From Porphyra umbilicalis (lineage: Eukaryota; Rhodophyta; Bangiophyceae; Bangiales; Bangiaceae), in contig KV918871.1 of NCBI GenBank assembly GCA_002049455.2, positions 62,001 through 126,000 on the forward strand: a stretch of DNA of 64,000 nucleotides. The letters are read 5' to 3'. The notes under the pieces are model-generated. The model had not been told where the DNA came from and did no database searches. It saw nothing but the letters and a program-made list of their open reading frames with translations. The translations under genes were made by a program, and so were the position numbers. This document shows, one piece after another, positions 1-10,518 of the stretch; within the stretch, counting starts at the first letter, position 1; every line of letters begins with the position of its first letter.

Positions 1-1774
1 TGGGGGCTTGCTTCATCGCATACAGCGCTTGGAGGAGACGACACACCTTGTCAGGATACGTCGGATCGACAGAGCCGTCTGGCTGCTCCATGTTGACCTC
101 CTCGTTAAGGTCCCCGTTGAGGAATGCCGTCTTGACGTCCATCTGATGTAGCTCCCACCCGTTCGCCGCCGTCATCGCCAGGATGCATCGAATGGTGGTG
201 CATTTGGCCACCGGCGCGAACGTCTCGTTGAAGTCGAGCCCATTGATCTGCCTGTTCCCCATGAAGCACAGGCGCGCCTTGTGCCGCGTCGTGTTGTTCC
301 CGTTCTTTTCAACATCGTTCTTGACCTTGTAAACCCACTTGCCCTTCAGCACGCGTCGACTGGCCGGGCGATCCGTTAAGCGCCAAGTCTTGTTCTTGCG
401 GATGGCCTCCATCTCCTCGTCCATGGCAATCTGCCAATTAGCCGATTCTTGCCCTTGAACGGCTTGCACGTACGTCGTGGGCGTCTTGTGAGCAACTAGG
501 CTCACCGGGCGCCAGTACTCGACAGGTGGTCGCCGCGCTCTGCCACTTCGACGCAGCGTGTCTTGAGAGCCGCCACTACCTTGATTGTCGTCCGCGGACT
601 TGTCAGATCCATCGTCTTGCTTGTAATCCTTATCGTCATTGTCAGCATCTACGTCTTCGCCGTCGCTCGTAGAACTCAAGCCCGTCGCGACTTCGCCAAC
701 TTCGTCTTCGGGAAGCTCCTCCGCAACTTCTGCAACCTCGCTTACGTTCGTCTCGACGAACACGACGCTTCGTGCCTTGACGATCTTGCCGTCGTCGAGG
801 ATGACCTTGTACGCCTTGCTGCCGTCGGGATAGCATAAGAAGACGCCCTTCGCCGCCTTGTCGCCAAACTTGCCGTTGATGTGACTCTTGTGCAGTACCA
901 CCCAGCATGTCGACCAAGATACCCGCATGTGGCTTACGTTGGGCTTATTCCCGGTCCACAGCTCAGAAGGTGTCTTGCCGACGGGAAGCGGCCGGCTGCT
1001 GACGCGGTTCTTCATGAAGACCCTCGTCTTGATGGCATCCGCCCAAAGATCTTGATCGACGTCCTTGTGTCGCATCATGGTGCGAGCCATCTCCACGAGA
1101 ACTCGGTGGAGCCGCTCAGCAACTTCGTTCTGCTGCGGCGTGTCGAACACCGTGGTCTGGTGCTTCCTGCCGTTCTCATCGTGAAGAGCCTTGAATGCGT
1201 TCGACCCATACTCGCCGCCATTGTCGGAGCGCAGGATCTTGATCTTGGTTCCCGTGTGCAGCTGGGCCTTAGTCAGCCACTTCTTGTTCTCAGAGAGCAG
1301 ATCGCTCTTCTTCTGCAGGAAGACCACGCCGGTCCAGCGGGAGAAGTCGTCCGTGAAGGTGCCGAAGTAGAGCGCACCGCCACGCGACGGCTCCGACATT
1401 GGCCCGCCCAGGTCCGAGTGCACGAGCTGCAGGCGCTTGGTCACTCGACCTCCTCCTGCACTAGGCATAGGCGTCATAGCCGCCTTCCCAGACACGCACG
1501 GCTCGCAGCCGTCCTTGACCGCCATGGAAGAGCACTTGAGTCCATTGATGTCCTTGTTCTTGATCATCCGCTTAACGCCAGCCACTTTGACGTGCCCAAG
1601 GCGCTCATGCCAGAGCTGAAGAGTGGCCACCGCAGCAATATCCGACAGTGGGGCCATGTCCAGGTGGTAAAGCCCGTTCTTCCGCGAGCCGCACGCAGTG
1701 ACCTTGTCGCTAATTTTGATGATCGTCTTGCCGCCCTTGAATGACACTTCCGCACCATGCTCCTCCAGGGTTGA
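1..1774 (-). mobile_element. Ty1/copia retrotransposon pol fragment (integrase + start of reverse transcriptase)
   Basis: Reading the minus strand, one frame is open from an in-frame TGA (complement of 1775-1777) to the window edge. It shows, in order, a GAG-pre-integrase segment (LWHERLGHVKVAG, about 1570-1620), a CEPC zinc motif, the integrase core with its catalytic residues (HSDLGGP, RSDNGGEYG, QQNEVAERLHR), an acidic linker, and the copia reverse-transcriptase start (KWVYKVKND, ETFAPVAK, HQMDVKTAFLNGDL). I checked the frame for stops from 1 to 1020 and found none. No protease or gag lies upstream: similarity ends abruptly near 1775 where a different GC-rich sequence begins, so the 5' half is missing. 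The RT core and RNase H would lie left of the window. Assignment to copia rests on domain order (IN before RT). No LTR is visible. Confidence 0.9.
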
Positions 1775-1777
1775 TCA

Positions 1778-3850
1778 ACAGTTTGGCCTTCATAGAGCCG
1801 GCGCTCGCCGACCGACCCCGCCGCCGGCGGCTACCGCCGCCGGCCGCCCCTACAACCAGCCACTACCACCAGCCGCCCCATCCGCAATCGACGGCCTCTG
1901 ACCACCCGGGCCAAAACCCGCCACCACAAGCCGTCACCGACGACCGATACTCCAGCCGACCGCCCACGCGTAACCGCCGCTGCTGGCCAGCCTCTTAGCC
2001 AGAGCGCCCTCGCCAACATCCAAGACAAGGAGCGCCGCCGCTGCCGCACCCCCCCCTGCTTGCTGGCACCCGACGCCGGCGTCTGCGCCTCAATGCCAAG
2101 CACCGCAACCGCTAGCTGGACCCGCCAGAGACCGCCTGCCACCGGTGAGGGTCGCCCAACCCCGCAGCGAGGAGAGGCTGGAGGAAACGCGGGGAGCGGC
2201 GGGAAGATGAGAAGCGGAAGGCCGCTGCGCCGCACTCCGACGTGTCACCTGCCAGTCCTGTCACCTACCCGCCCAGCTGCCTGCCCGCTCAACCGTCCAC
2301 CCGTCGTACCTGCTGCACCCCCTACCGGCTACCCACTCATCCGACCGCCCTCCCCACTGGCCCCCTGTCCCACCGGCCCCGCACGCCGCAAGTGGCCTGT
2401 GGCGCGGCCATGCCTGCCGCCAGCGGCGCAATCCGCTGCCCACCTCCACCGCTAGCCGCACGAACCTCTGTCCGCGTCCGTGGGCAGCTGTCCCCGCCGC
2501 CGGCCACCGCCGCCGGCTGCTGGCCCCGCCGAACGAGGCGCCCACCGTCAGCCACTCATGCCGCCCCCGGCCTCTTCCTGCCGTATTCATCCGCAGCCCT
2601 CGCTGGCGACAGCCCCCACCGCTTCAAAGTGCTCCCCTCGGGTAGGGAGAGTGAAGAAGGTCGGGGGTATGCGGCAGCGTGGTGAGGGGCACGCCGCAGC
2701 CCGGCGGGGCGGGGGCCGTGCCTGCTCGTTGGCAGGCTGGGACCAGCACCCTCACGCGCTCGGCGGCACGGGGGTATGAGACCACGTGTCACCCCGGCGG
2801 ACGGAGCAACCGGGCGATAGCAAGTCGGAGGACTTGCCAACTGTCTGGTGGAGCGGCCGAGCTTCCACAAAGACACACCGGACCAACTGTCTCGCTACAG
2901 ATGAGCGAGCGGACAATGCGGTGAGCAATGGGAGGACCGCACCGCTGGGGATGAGTCATGACGCAACACGCGCATACGCGCGCTACAGATAGGTTGCATA
3001 GGAGACCTTATGGGAAGTGAGGCAAGGAGGTGACTGTGGGATCTGGGGCACCGCCCAACCGACTAAATAGACAAGGGTAACGGGGGCACCCCGTCATACC
3101 TAGACAAAGGAATGATTCCAAGGACTCCCTCGTGTTGTCGACGAGGGGACCGAGTGCGCGGCCTGCTGACTTGGTGGCGACTTTGCAACACTGCTGGCAG
3201 CGCCCTTCACCCGGAGTGCGATGGAAGGGCGCAGGGGAAGCTGGGACCAAGAATGAGGTGGAAGGTGGATGGTAGAGCAGGGGGGGGGGAAAGCGGGGAC
3301 GGCAGTCGCAGCGGCGCGGGTTGCACGGCGCGGCGCAGCGGGGAGAGGGGTGATGGCCGCCCGCACCGCCGGCCCTTCCTGGTCGGAAAGCGCCAGCGCG
3401 AGAGAGAATAGCAGAAAAGCGGGAGCGGGGGAGCAGAGGGAACCGATGGGGGGGGCAGGCGGGGGGGAGGGCCCGGCGGGGGGGGGGGCAGGCGGGTCCT
3501 GCGGTAAGTGAAACGGCCGCAGTTATGGGCATCACTGCCGATGTGGCGGTCGAAAGGCGTGGATCACAGCAGTGTGCAGGGGGGGGGCGTCGGTCGCTCT
3601 GTAGAGGGGGTGCCGCACAGCACCCTACAGGCAGGGTTGAGAGGGGATAATTACAGACTAATTGATACACCTGAAAATTTCACTGTATTAATGCAAACCA
3701 TGGATCGGCAGAATATAAAGATGCAACGTGTGCACCACGTGTTGAAAGTTGCTTTCCATATACTCCTGTAAAGTTTCGTTTCAGTACTGTAATTGACATT
3801 CAGCCCCAGCCACAACGCGCTCTGGCGACACAGCCAGTGCAGCCGCCGCT
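1778..3850. other. GC-rich intergenic stretch, no supported gene
   Basis: Several overlapping reading frames are open on both strands, as expected from base composition, but none shows recognisable domain sequence. CCGCCGGCGG-type motifs cluster at 1810-1850 and 2500-2530, and poly-G runs occur around 3280-3490. GC content drops from about 3650. I see no RNA gene. Confidence 0.6.
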
Positions 3851-3975
3851 CGCGAAACGGCTGCCTGGCATTGCCCGCAGCGCCGCCCCCCCCAGCGAAA
3901 CGGCTGCCTGGCTTTGCCTGCAGCTCCCTCCCCCCCCGCAAAACGGCTGCCTGGCATTGCCCCCAGTGCCACCGT
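3851..3975. repeat. Three-copy tandem repeat, about 43-bp unit
   Basis: The core AAACGGCTGCCTGGCNTTGC occurs three times (from about 3854, 3898 and 3941), separated by C-rich spacers of similar length. No coding evidence. Confidence 0.75.
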
Positions 3976-4219
3976 AAGCTCGCGCCATTGCCTGTGACTA
4001 GATAGATCGCCAGGCGAAACGGTCGGCAGAAAGTTTTATATATATTGGAACGTGGAACGCACAAGTCTTCCTCAAATGCTTACTTAAACTATACTGCCAG
4101 CCTTGGTCTAAAAGCGGATGAGTACACCGTAAACTTGCAACCCTGCCTACAGGGGGAGGTCGACCATTCATGTCGTTATGACCACCGACACCACACGCCA
4201 GGACATGGTATTGCACCAG

Positions 4220-4592
4220 CTAGGGTTGCACACGACGCCCCTATTTTGGGGGCGTCGGGGGCGCACGACGAATAGGACGCCTTACTGACGCCCCATTAGG
4301 CAGCCAAAACGCCCAGACGACGCCCCAAGTAGCACCCTCCATACTTATAATATGTGTCAAGTGGCACCAATACTATGCTCTCATATGTCCTGTTTGTATC
4401 AAGACTGGGTGCCTGTTCCCAACCAAGGTGCACAGCCGCCACCTGCTGAATCATGTAGACCCCCCTAAAAACTCTCTCTTCGCGACGCCTTGCTGACGCC
4501 CTTTTGCGTTGGGGCGTTAGGGGCGCACGACGCCAAAATGACGCCTTAGTGACGCTCTTAATAACGCCCTTAACGACGCCCCGGGCGTTCTG
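4220..4592. repeat. GACGCC-rich imperfect repeat block
   Basis: Two imperfect direct copies of a segment containing GGGGCGCACGACG followed by GACGCCTTA.TGACGC lie at about 4245-4290 and 4508-4555. Both flanks carry further GACGCCC / GGGCGTC motifs that can pair with each other. It looks like a small non-coding repeat, possibly a degraded miniature transposon, but no clean terminal repeat or target duplication was found. Confidence 0.45.
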
Positions 4593-5230
4593 AGAGACCC
4601 TAGCACGAGCCATGCAGTAAATGCAATGGTCAAGGCACTCCCGCGTGGCTTCTGGGCCACGTCCTCGACGCGCCAGGAGCAGCGAGCGTTCTCAGAGCTC
4701 CTCAGGGACCACCCCTGGCCAAATTTTGCATTGTGATCGGCATTAATGAATACAACATGGGCGAAACCCGCTCTGGCCGCCGCCGCAGCCGACACCCTCT
4801 CGCGGCCTCCTGCCCTTGCGGGGGCAAGCAAGCACCTCTCCAGTACCCCCGAGCACCGCGCGGTCGCCAGGCGGGCAGTCGTCCAACCCGCCACCCTTGC
4901 AATTCTCTGCAGTAGTGCCGTGTGCGAGGCTTGCCGCTTCCAGCCGAGCACCCCCGCAGGGCGTCGGCGCCTGCCCCCTAGCCGTGTGATTGCGCAACCG
5001 GCCCCCCCCCCCCCCCCCCCCGCTCCGCGACGGCGGCGGCGGCCGCGTGCGCCGCCGCCGTAGTGCCGACGCGCCCGGCCAGCCACCGCGCGCGCGCTGC
5101 ATCTTTGGCGCGCGCCGCCGCTACGTGGTTGCGCTGCTGCGTCAGCCACGCGCGGGAGCCGCGGGCGACCTCTTCCACCGACCCTTTGCGCCGCCGCCGT
5201 CGCCGGCCACCAGTCGCGACCGCCCCTGCG
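4593..5230. other. Intergenic, no supported gene
   Basis: GC-rich with an 18-base C run near 5003-5020. Open frames on both strands show only composition-driven Ala/Arg/Pro sequence. Confidence 0.5.
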
Positions 5231-5871
5231 CAGTGGTGCTTATCGTGTGTTCACGCGCAGGCGCGTTTTTCTTGAAAAAAGCTCCGAAACCCCCTCCGTA
5301 AGGCCCTCCGCAAGGGCATCGATTTGTGGGAGAACTGTGGAAGAACTGCGGAACAGGCCGCAAGAGTTGGTGGCTTTCATTTTACAGGGTGACCCAAAAA
5401 CTGGTACAGAGAAAATCTCCAGCTGTCAAGAGCGACAAGGGGCCAATCGCCATGACGGCTAAGAGTCTCCATGATCCAATCGTCAATGAATATCAACCGC
5501 ATCACCGCATGTGTGGCTGTTGTGAGCCAGCTGCACAGGATGCTGACTGGTGGGAGATTGCCAATGCCTATGGCGTAAGCGACATAGTCGTTCTACAGCT
5601 AGGCCTCCTCCGTAAGATGCTGAAGTCGCAACTATTTGCGACATGCAGGGAAGCGGTGACCGGGCTGAGGGAAGGCTATGGTCGTGCTCAGCGCCTCGAG
5701 ACGGTTCGGATGGTATAAAGTTGACAAACCGGACAACGCGCTCTTCCGCTGCGCAAATAGTTGTGGGCGAAATCGCCGTTTACGGCTACATGCAGGCCGG
5801 TCCGCAAGATTGATACCGAGCTTGTTACAAAAACTGCGCGTTTGCGCGTGAACAAATGATAAGCACCACTG
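5231..5871. mobile_element. 641-bp terminal-inverted-repeat element
   Basis: The left end begins CAGTGGTGCTTATC (5231) and the right end is its exact inverse GATAAGCACCACTG (5858-5871). The similarity continues imperfectly inward for about 40 bp through TGTTCACGCGCA and a T-rich stretch. The GC step on either side also inverts. No convincing target-site duplication is visible, so I cannot assign a superfamily; CAG termini occur in several DNA-transposon groups. The interior holds one small ORF (5452-5718). Confidence 0.6.
5452..5718 (+). CDS. Small unknown ORF inside the TIR element
   Basis: An 88-codon ORF from the ATG at 5452 to TAA. It is not recognised. The middle contains WWEIANAYGVSDIVVLQLG, whose spacing resembles a helix-turn-helix, and a CGCC cysteine cluster precedes it. 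Base composition is less GC-biased than the surroundings, which may mean it is a remnant of a transposase N-terminus. The frame is also open upstream (to about 5326) but without an ATG. Confidence 0.35.
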   Translation: MTAKSLHDPIVNEYQPHHRMCGCCEPAAQDADWWEIANAYGVSDIVVLQLGLLRKMLKSQLFATCREAVTGLREGYGRAQRLETVRMV

Positions 5872-6433
5872 CGCTGCCGCCGCCGCCGGCGGGTGGCCGC
5901 CCACCGCCACGGTACAGTCATTACAGTTAAAATGCTCTTACATGTCATTCAGTTGGCGAACAGTGTTCTACAAGTGAATGAGATCGACTGCTGAGGAGTC
6001 CAAGATACTAGATTTTTCGCTCGATCTTGATTTAGCGATTGTAGACAGACAAGCGAAAAACACAGCCGCCGACGGCGGACGACGACGGTGATTTTGCCCC
6101 GCACCCACCGTCGTCATGACCATCGTCGTCACAGCTGTCTCCCCCCCGACCCCCTCTGTCCCCCCGCCATCCTCTGGCACCCACCACTTGTCCTGACCAG
6201 AGACTCTGTGTGCGGCGGCAACTGCACACCTCCTTGCCTCTGATGGCTGCTCGAGTGCCGCGCGAGGCGCGGGCTCTCTCTGCGGCGGCGGCAGAGGCGG
6301 CGGTGCATGAGGTTCTCGATGGTCCATCTAGCGAGACGCTGCATGCGGTCTGTATTGCATCAGCGGCAGCTGCTGCCGCCACGGCGGTGCATCAGAGCGT
6401 GCCCGGCTTTTGAAACGTGCACGCGACGGGTAG
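5872..6433. other. Intergenic, no supported gene
   Basis: Mixed composition. Short Ala-rich open frames at 6210-6413 are not recognisable. The sequence just before 6434 may be the decayed start of the transposase pseudogene. Confidence 0.4.
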
Positions 6434-8527
6434 CCGGGGAACTCCACGCGTACCCGTCGGTCGAAGTTGGAGGAGATTGATGCCGCCATCAAGACCTGGT
6501 TTGATGGTATCGAGACCATGGGCGGGGCGAACCAACCAATGACGATGGCGGTGCTAGAAACAAGGGCGAGGGAGATCGCCACAGAACTCGGCGTGAAGGG
6601 GTTTTTCGGATCCCCTGGGTTCATCCAACGATGGGCCTCCCGCCACCGACTCAAGAGCGTCAAGCTGTGGGGCCAGGCGGGCTCGGCGGCCGAGGCTGTC
6701 CGCCTAGGGGAGCGGCGGATGGCAGAAATACGGGCAGATCTGGCGACCTATGACCCAGAACACATCTACAACATGGAAGAAATTGGTTTGCAATACCGGT
6801 ATCTTCCCAACCAGTCCTACATTGCGGCGGGTGGGCGAAGGCGGGCACGTGGCTCTAAGGCAATGAAGGCAAAAGATCGCGTGACCTTCGTCCTGGCATG
6901 TAATGCCACCGGCTCCCACAAGATCCCCGTCGCGATCATCGGCTCCGCCGCCGTGCCTCTGTGCTTCAAGCCCCCGCGTGCCAACTGCCCGTTACCGTAC
7001 GTTTCATAACAATCGGCTTGGATGGACGCTGTCGTGTACGAGAAGTGGTTCAACACCGTGTTTGTTCCAGAAGCACGTGCAAAAACGCGCTCGCCGGTCA
7101 TCCTGATCGTCGACAACTGTGGGGCACACACAGAACTCGAGTGCGACGGCGTCAAGATCTGCCCTGTACCACCCAACGTGACGGCTGTCCACCAACCATT
7201 GGACGCAGGCATCATTGCGTGTTTGATGCGGCGCTACAAGAAGCGTCCTATTTCACTGGTTCTGCTTCTGCGCGCATTCCCTGAAAAGCGGCGACGACGA
7301 GAAGCTGCAGCCGCCTCTGCTGCCTCAACGGCGGCGACAGCGACGGCGGCGGAGGCAGCTATTGCTGCAAGACGCCCCTCCGGACCAGAGGTCAGCACTC
7401 CTGCACCCTCATTACCAGCTCGTGGGTGCGGAGAGGCGGAACAGGGCGCGCCTGTTGGGGGTGTGGTGGCTGCCAGCGCGGTTGGTGCCGGGTTTGTGGG
7501 TGGGGCGGGGCCGATCGGTGCGACGGGCGCGCCGGGGCCGCCCGCGGTGCTCGTTTCCCCGCAGCTGGGCGCTGGTGCGACCGCCGTGGCTGTGGGCGGG
7601 GGGCCTCTGGTGAGACTGGCGGTGCCAGATACTGGCACTAGCGCGGCCAGTTCATTTGTTCGTTCTCCTATGCCGCCGGGAACTGTGTTCGGGAACTGTG
7701 CAACCATGGATTGGACGCCGTCGAGCGCTGCCCGCGCTTCATTGGCGGCTGGTGTCGGCCTTAGCGGTACGAGCTTTGGTGCCTCTTCGGCGACGAGAAT
7801 TTCCCAATCTGGGGTGCCACCCGGGACACCTTCATTGGTGGACCGACCAAGCGTACCCCGCAACCCCGCTACGACCACGCCGCCGGTGCCCCCCCCCTTC
7901 ACCCCGGTTCCCACCGCGCAAGGCGCTGCCCTGGCTTTCACGGTTCCAAGCACGGCGCCCGACTACGGGCCACCTGCCGTTGTCGGCTTGCCGGGCGCAA
8001 CGGCGGCTGACTTGGCTCTGGCAGCGAGACCCAACGTGTGGGTCGAGCAACAGCGCTCCCCCCCCCCAACCGCTTCCGGGCCGGCTCGCCGGCGCTCTCG
8101 GCGCCCCCGGCGCCACGCTGCGCCCACTCGGCCGGTCCTGGGCGTCCAGAACGGCGCAGCCGCCCATCTGCAGGACGTGGCCGAGATTGTCCGGGAGGAG
8201 TGGGACGCAGTGACGCCCGCTACGATAGCGCATTGCTGGGAAAAGGCCCGCATATTGCCATTGTCGATGGAGGCGCGCGTCATCGCAGAGCATGGAGAGT
8301 ACCGCACCTCGTCTCGCCCCGTGTCCGACGACGTGCGTGAGATTCTGGGTATGATGGGTACGTGCACAGTTGAGCAAGAGTGCTTTGGGGAGGGGGATGT
8401 TGCCGAGAAAGAGTTGGTGATAAAGGGGTGGCTGGGACTAGAAGAGGATATGCATGCCATAGAACACACTGTGGACGCGAAGTGCGCCAAGGAGCGTACA
8501 TCTGAATGCTACGATGAAGACGAATGA
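6434..8527 (+). pseudogene. Pogo/Tigger-like (CENP-B HTH + DDE_1) transposase, decayed
   Basis: The N-terminal part reads as a CENP-B/Tc5-type DNA-binding helix-turn-helix (GFFGSPGFIQRWASRHRLKS). It is followed by the DDE_1 core: YNMEEIGLQYRYLP, RVTFVLACNATGSHKIPVAI, PVILIVDNCGAH and PPNVTAVHQPLDAGI. Two in-frame stops break it, TAG at 6431-6433 (before the first usable codon; no ATG follows before the conserved part) and TAA at 7007-7009. The reading frame is the same on both sides of the second stop. The first catalytic Asp of the family (normally NMDE) is Glu here. After 7270 comes a long Pro/Ala/Gly linker, then a C-terminal segment (PATIAHCWEKARILP) typical of Tigger transposases, ending at TGA 8527. 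No matching TIRs were found. Most likely a dead copy, although two fragments could in principle be translated. Confidence 0.85.
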
Positions 8528-9252
8528 ACGGCACGTGTGCAATGGAATGAGCGTATTGGGTCGAAGCACACTTGAAATTTTGCGTAAGGTAGACAATACC
8601 AGCAAAGACGCCGTGCGAGCAGTCTATGCAACGTGGCCAGCACAAGAGACAAGGCTCGCGAACGGTCCCTCGCAACAACGAAAACGGCCTGTGAATTGGG
8701 GGTGCGTGGAAAGGTAAAAAGAAGAGTTGGACAGAGGCGCCCAGACAGAAAAACGTTGAAGACAGTCACATGGAGAAAAGACAACAAGAGGAGGCATCCA
8801 TGCCAGCCCCAAGTGGCAGCGCCATCCATACGGACACGCGCCCTCATCCCACCACAAGGGCACCCCCACTTTCCAGTGGCTGCACACCGTCGAGACTACC
8901 GGGAACGCAAGTGTATGGAAACTCGCCTCCTCCCCGACCCCCCCCGCCTCCCGCACCGACCACAGAGTCGTCGCTGGCGACAGAAAAGCTGTATTGCTTC
9001 CCGATTTTCAAATGCCGTTGTCCTCAAAAACGGTGCACTCATTAACACTCGAGCATCAAGCCCGTGTGTAGCATATCTCTGCTCCCAAATGGCAATTGGC
9101 CACAAGTAGCCTCCTTGACGGGCCAAAGCCCATGAATTCTGGGAATTGGCCTGAGGCACGCCCTTTGGGGGGATACTTTCGTATTGTTAATTTTTTATTG
9201 TTTGTCTGTTTGCCTGTCTTATCTGTCTGCCGGCACTCACTACGATCGCTTG
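8528..9252. other. Intergenic, no supported gene
   Basis: Nothing recognisable. The gypsy element's 5' LTR should lie in or just right of this stretch, but I could not find a matching copy downstream of 16535. Confidence 0.4.
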
Positions 9253-9255
9253 TGA

Positions 9256-10518
9256 TCGGACGGTCGATCGACCGGTGCCCTCGTTTGTATTAAATCACCG
9301 TGGGTCCGGGGTCGCCGACGTGATTCCGCCTCTGGGTCAAGCCCGACGTCGTCGGACGACGACTACCCCAACGCGACGGACACGTCCTCTTCGGACGATG
9401 GCCACGGGCCACCAGGCCCGCCGTCGCCCCCAAGTGGGTCCTCACCGAGCGACAGCTCGAGCGAGTCGGACGCGGCCGCGCGCAAGCGCCCCTCGACCCC
9501 CACCAAACGCAAGGAGCGACTTGAAAAAGCCGACAGGATCAAGGTGATCCGCCCGGCTAATAGCCGCTTCAAGAAACTCCTGGACTACAGGACGTACTTC
9601 CTGATCCGCCGTCAACTGACGTATACGCCTAAAGAGGCACAACGGTCGCATCGTCTCAACAAACGTTTAGACGGAGCGTTCCATGGGCAACAGCCATTCA
9701 CGGGAGCACTGTTCCTGGGCATCTTCACGTTCTTGACGACCTTTCGCCGCGCGCGCGATGCGGCTGAGCTGACGCACGGTCAAGCCCTTCCGCTCATGGT
9801 CTTTCGACTAGCCGGCAACGCCAAGATCGCCTTCTCCGGCGCGCTTAACAGCACCCTCGGACGTAAGCGTTATGCCATCCGTACATACGGAGATGCCGTC
9901 AACTGGCTTCTTTCGAAGTACGCGACACACGCAACTATGGCTAACGCCGACCAAGACATCATTACGATGAAGCAACAAGACAACGAGGCGCCCACGGCCT
10001 TTGGTCATCGCGTGGAAACGCAATGCGACCTCCTGAACGGTTTGTTCGACATCCAAGACGTTAAGGACGTCTTCATCACTGGTCTTTCGGACCTTGTGCA
10101 AGCGCACGTGCGGGTCTTGAATGATCGATTCCCGGATCGGACTCTTTCCGACACTGTTGCTACCGCCCAGATGTACTGGGACGGCACCAACAAGCTGCGC
10201 TTGCAGCTAAAGATGACCCGCCCAACGGCAATCAAAGTCGCTTACGCGACACAGGACCAGCGGACGAAGACGGAGCGACCGTTCACACCGGTCCGCACCC
10301 CGCCGCCCCCGCGGGCCGCCGTCCCTCAAGCCAATCGGGCTGACATCTCTTACAATTGTAACCAGCCGGGGCACTTCGCCGCACAGTGTGCCGAACCCTA
10401 CCGCCCTCGCGAGCGTCGCCAACCGCCTACCGGGGTTCATGACATTGCCGACGGTAACGTCGAAGAAGACGAGATCGAACATCCGGCCGACGCCGTGGAC
10501 GACTCGAAAAACGCCTAG
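9256..10518 (+). CDS. Gypsy gag-like capsid/nucleocapsid ORF
   Basis: The frame is open from 9256 to TAG 10516-10518. The N-terminal part is acidic/Ser-rich (SSDDD, SSSESD), then a capsid-type region (FTGALFLGIFTFLTTFRRA, LPLMVFRLAGNAKIAF) and a C-terminal zinc knuckle NCNQPGHFAAQC. The first cysteine of the CX2CX4HX4C knuckle is Ser (TCT), so the knuckle is probably non-functional. No in-frame ATG occurs before about 9795, so the true start is lost or lies in another exon. The pol frame overlaps its end at -1. Confidence 0.75.
   Translation, partial: SDGRSTGALVCIKSPWVRGRRRDSASGSSPTSSDDDYPNATDTSSSDDGHGPPGPPSPPSGSSPSDSSSESDAAARKRPSTPTKRKERLEKADRIKVIRPANSRFKKLLDYRTYFLIRRQLTYTPKEAQRSHRLNKRLDGAFHGQQPFTGALFLGIFTFLTTFRRARDAAELTHGQALPLMVFRLAGNAKIAFSGALNSTLGRKRYAIRTYGDAVNWLLSKYATHATMANADQDIITMKQQDNEAPTAFGHRVETQCDLLNGLFDIQDVKDVFITGLSDLVQAHVRVLNDRFPDRTLSDTVATAQMYWDGTNKLRLQLKMTRPTAIKVAYATQDQRTKTERPFTPVRTPPPPRAAVPQANRADISYNCNQPGHFAAQCAEPYRPRERRQPPTGVHDIADGNVEEDEIEHPADAVDDSKNA

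Noticed and set aside
881..1744. Plus-strand 287-codon ORF
   Set aside because: Exact antisense of the copia integrase frame.
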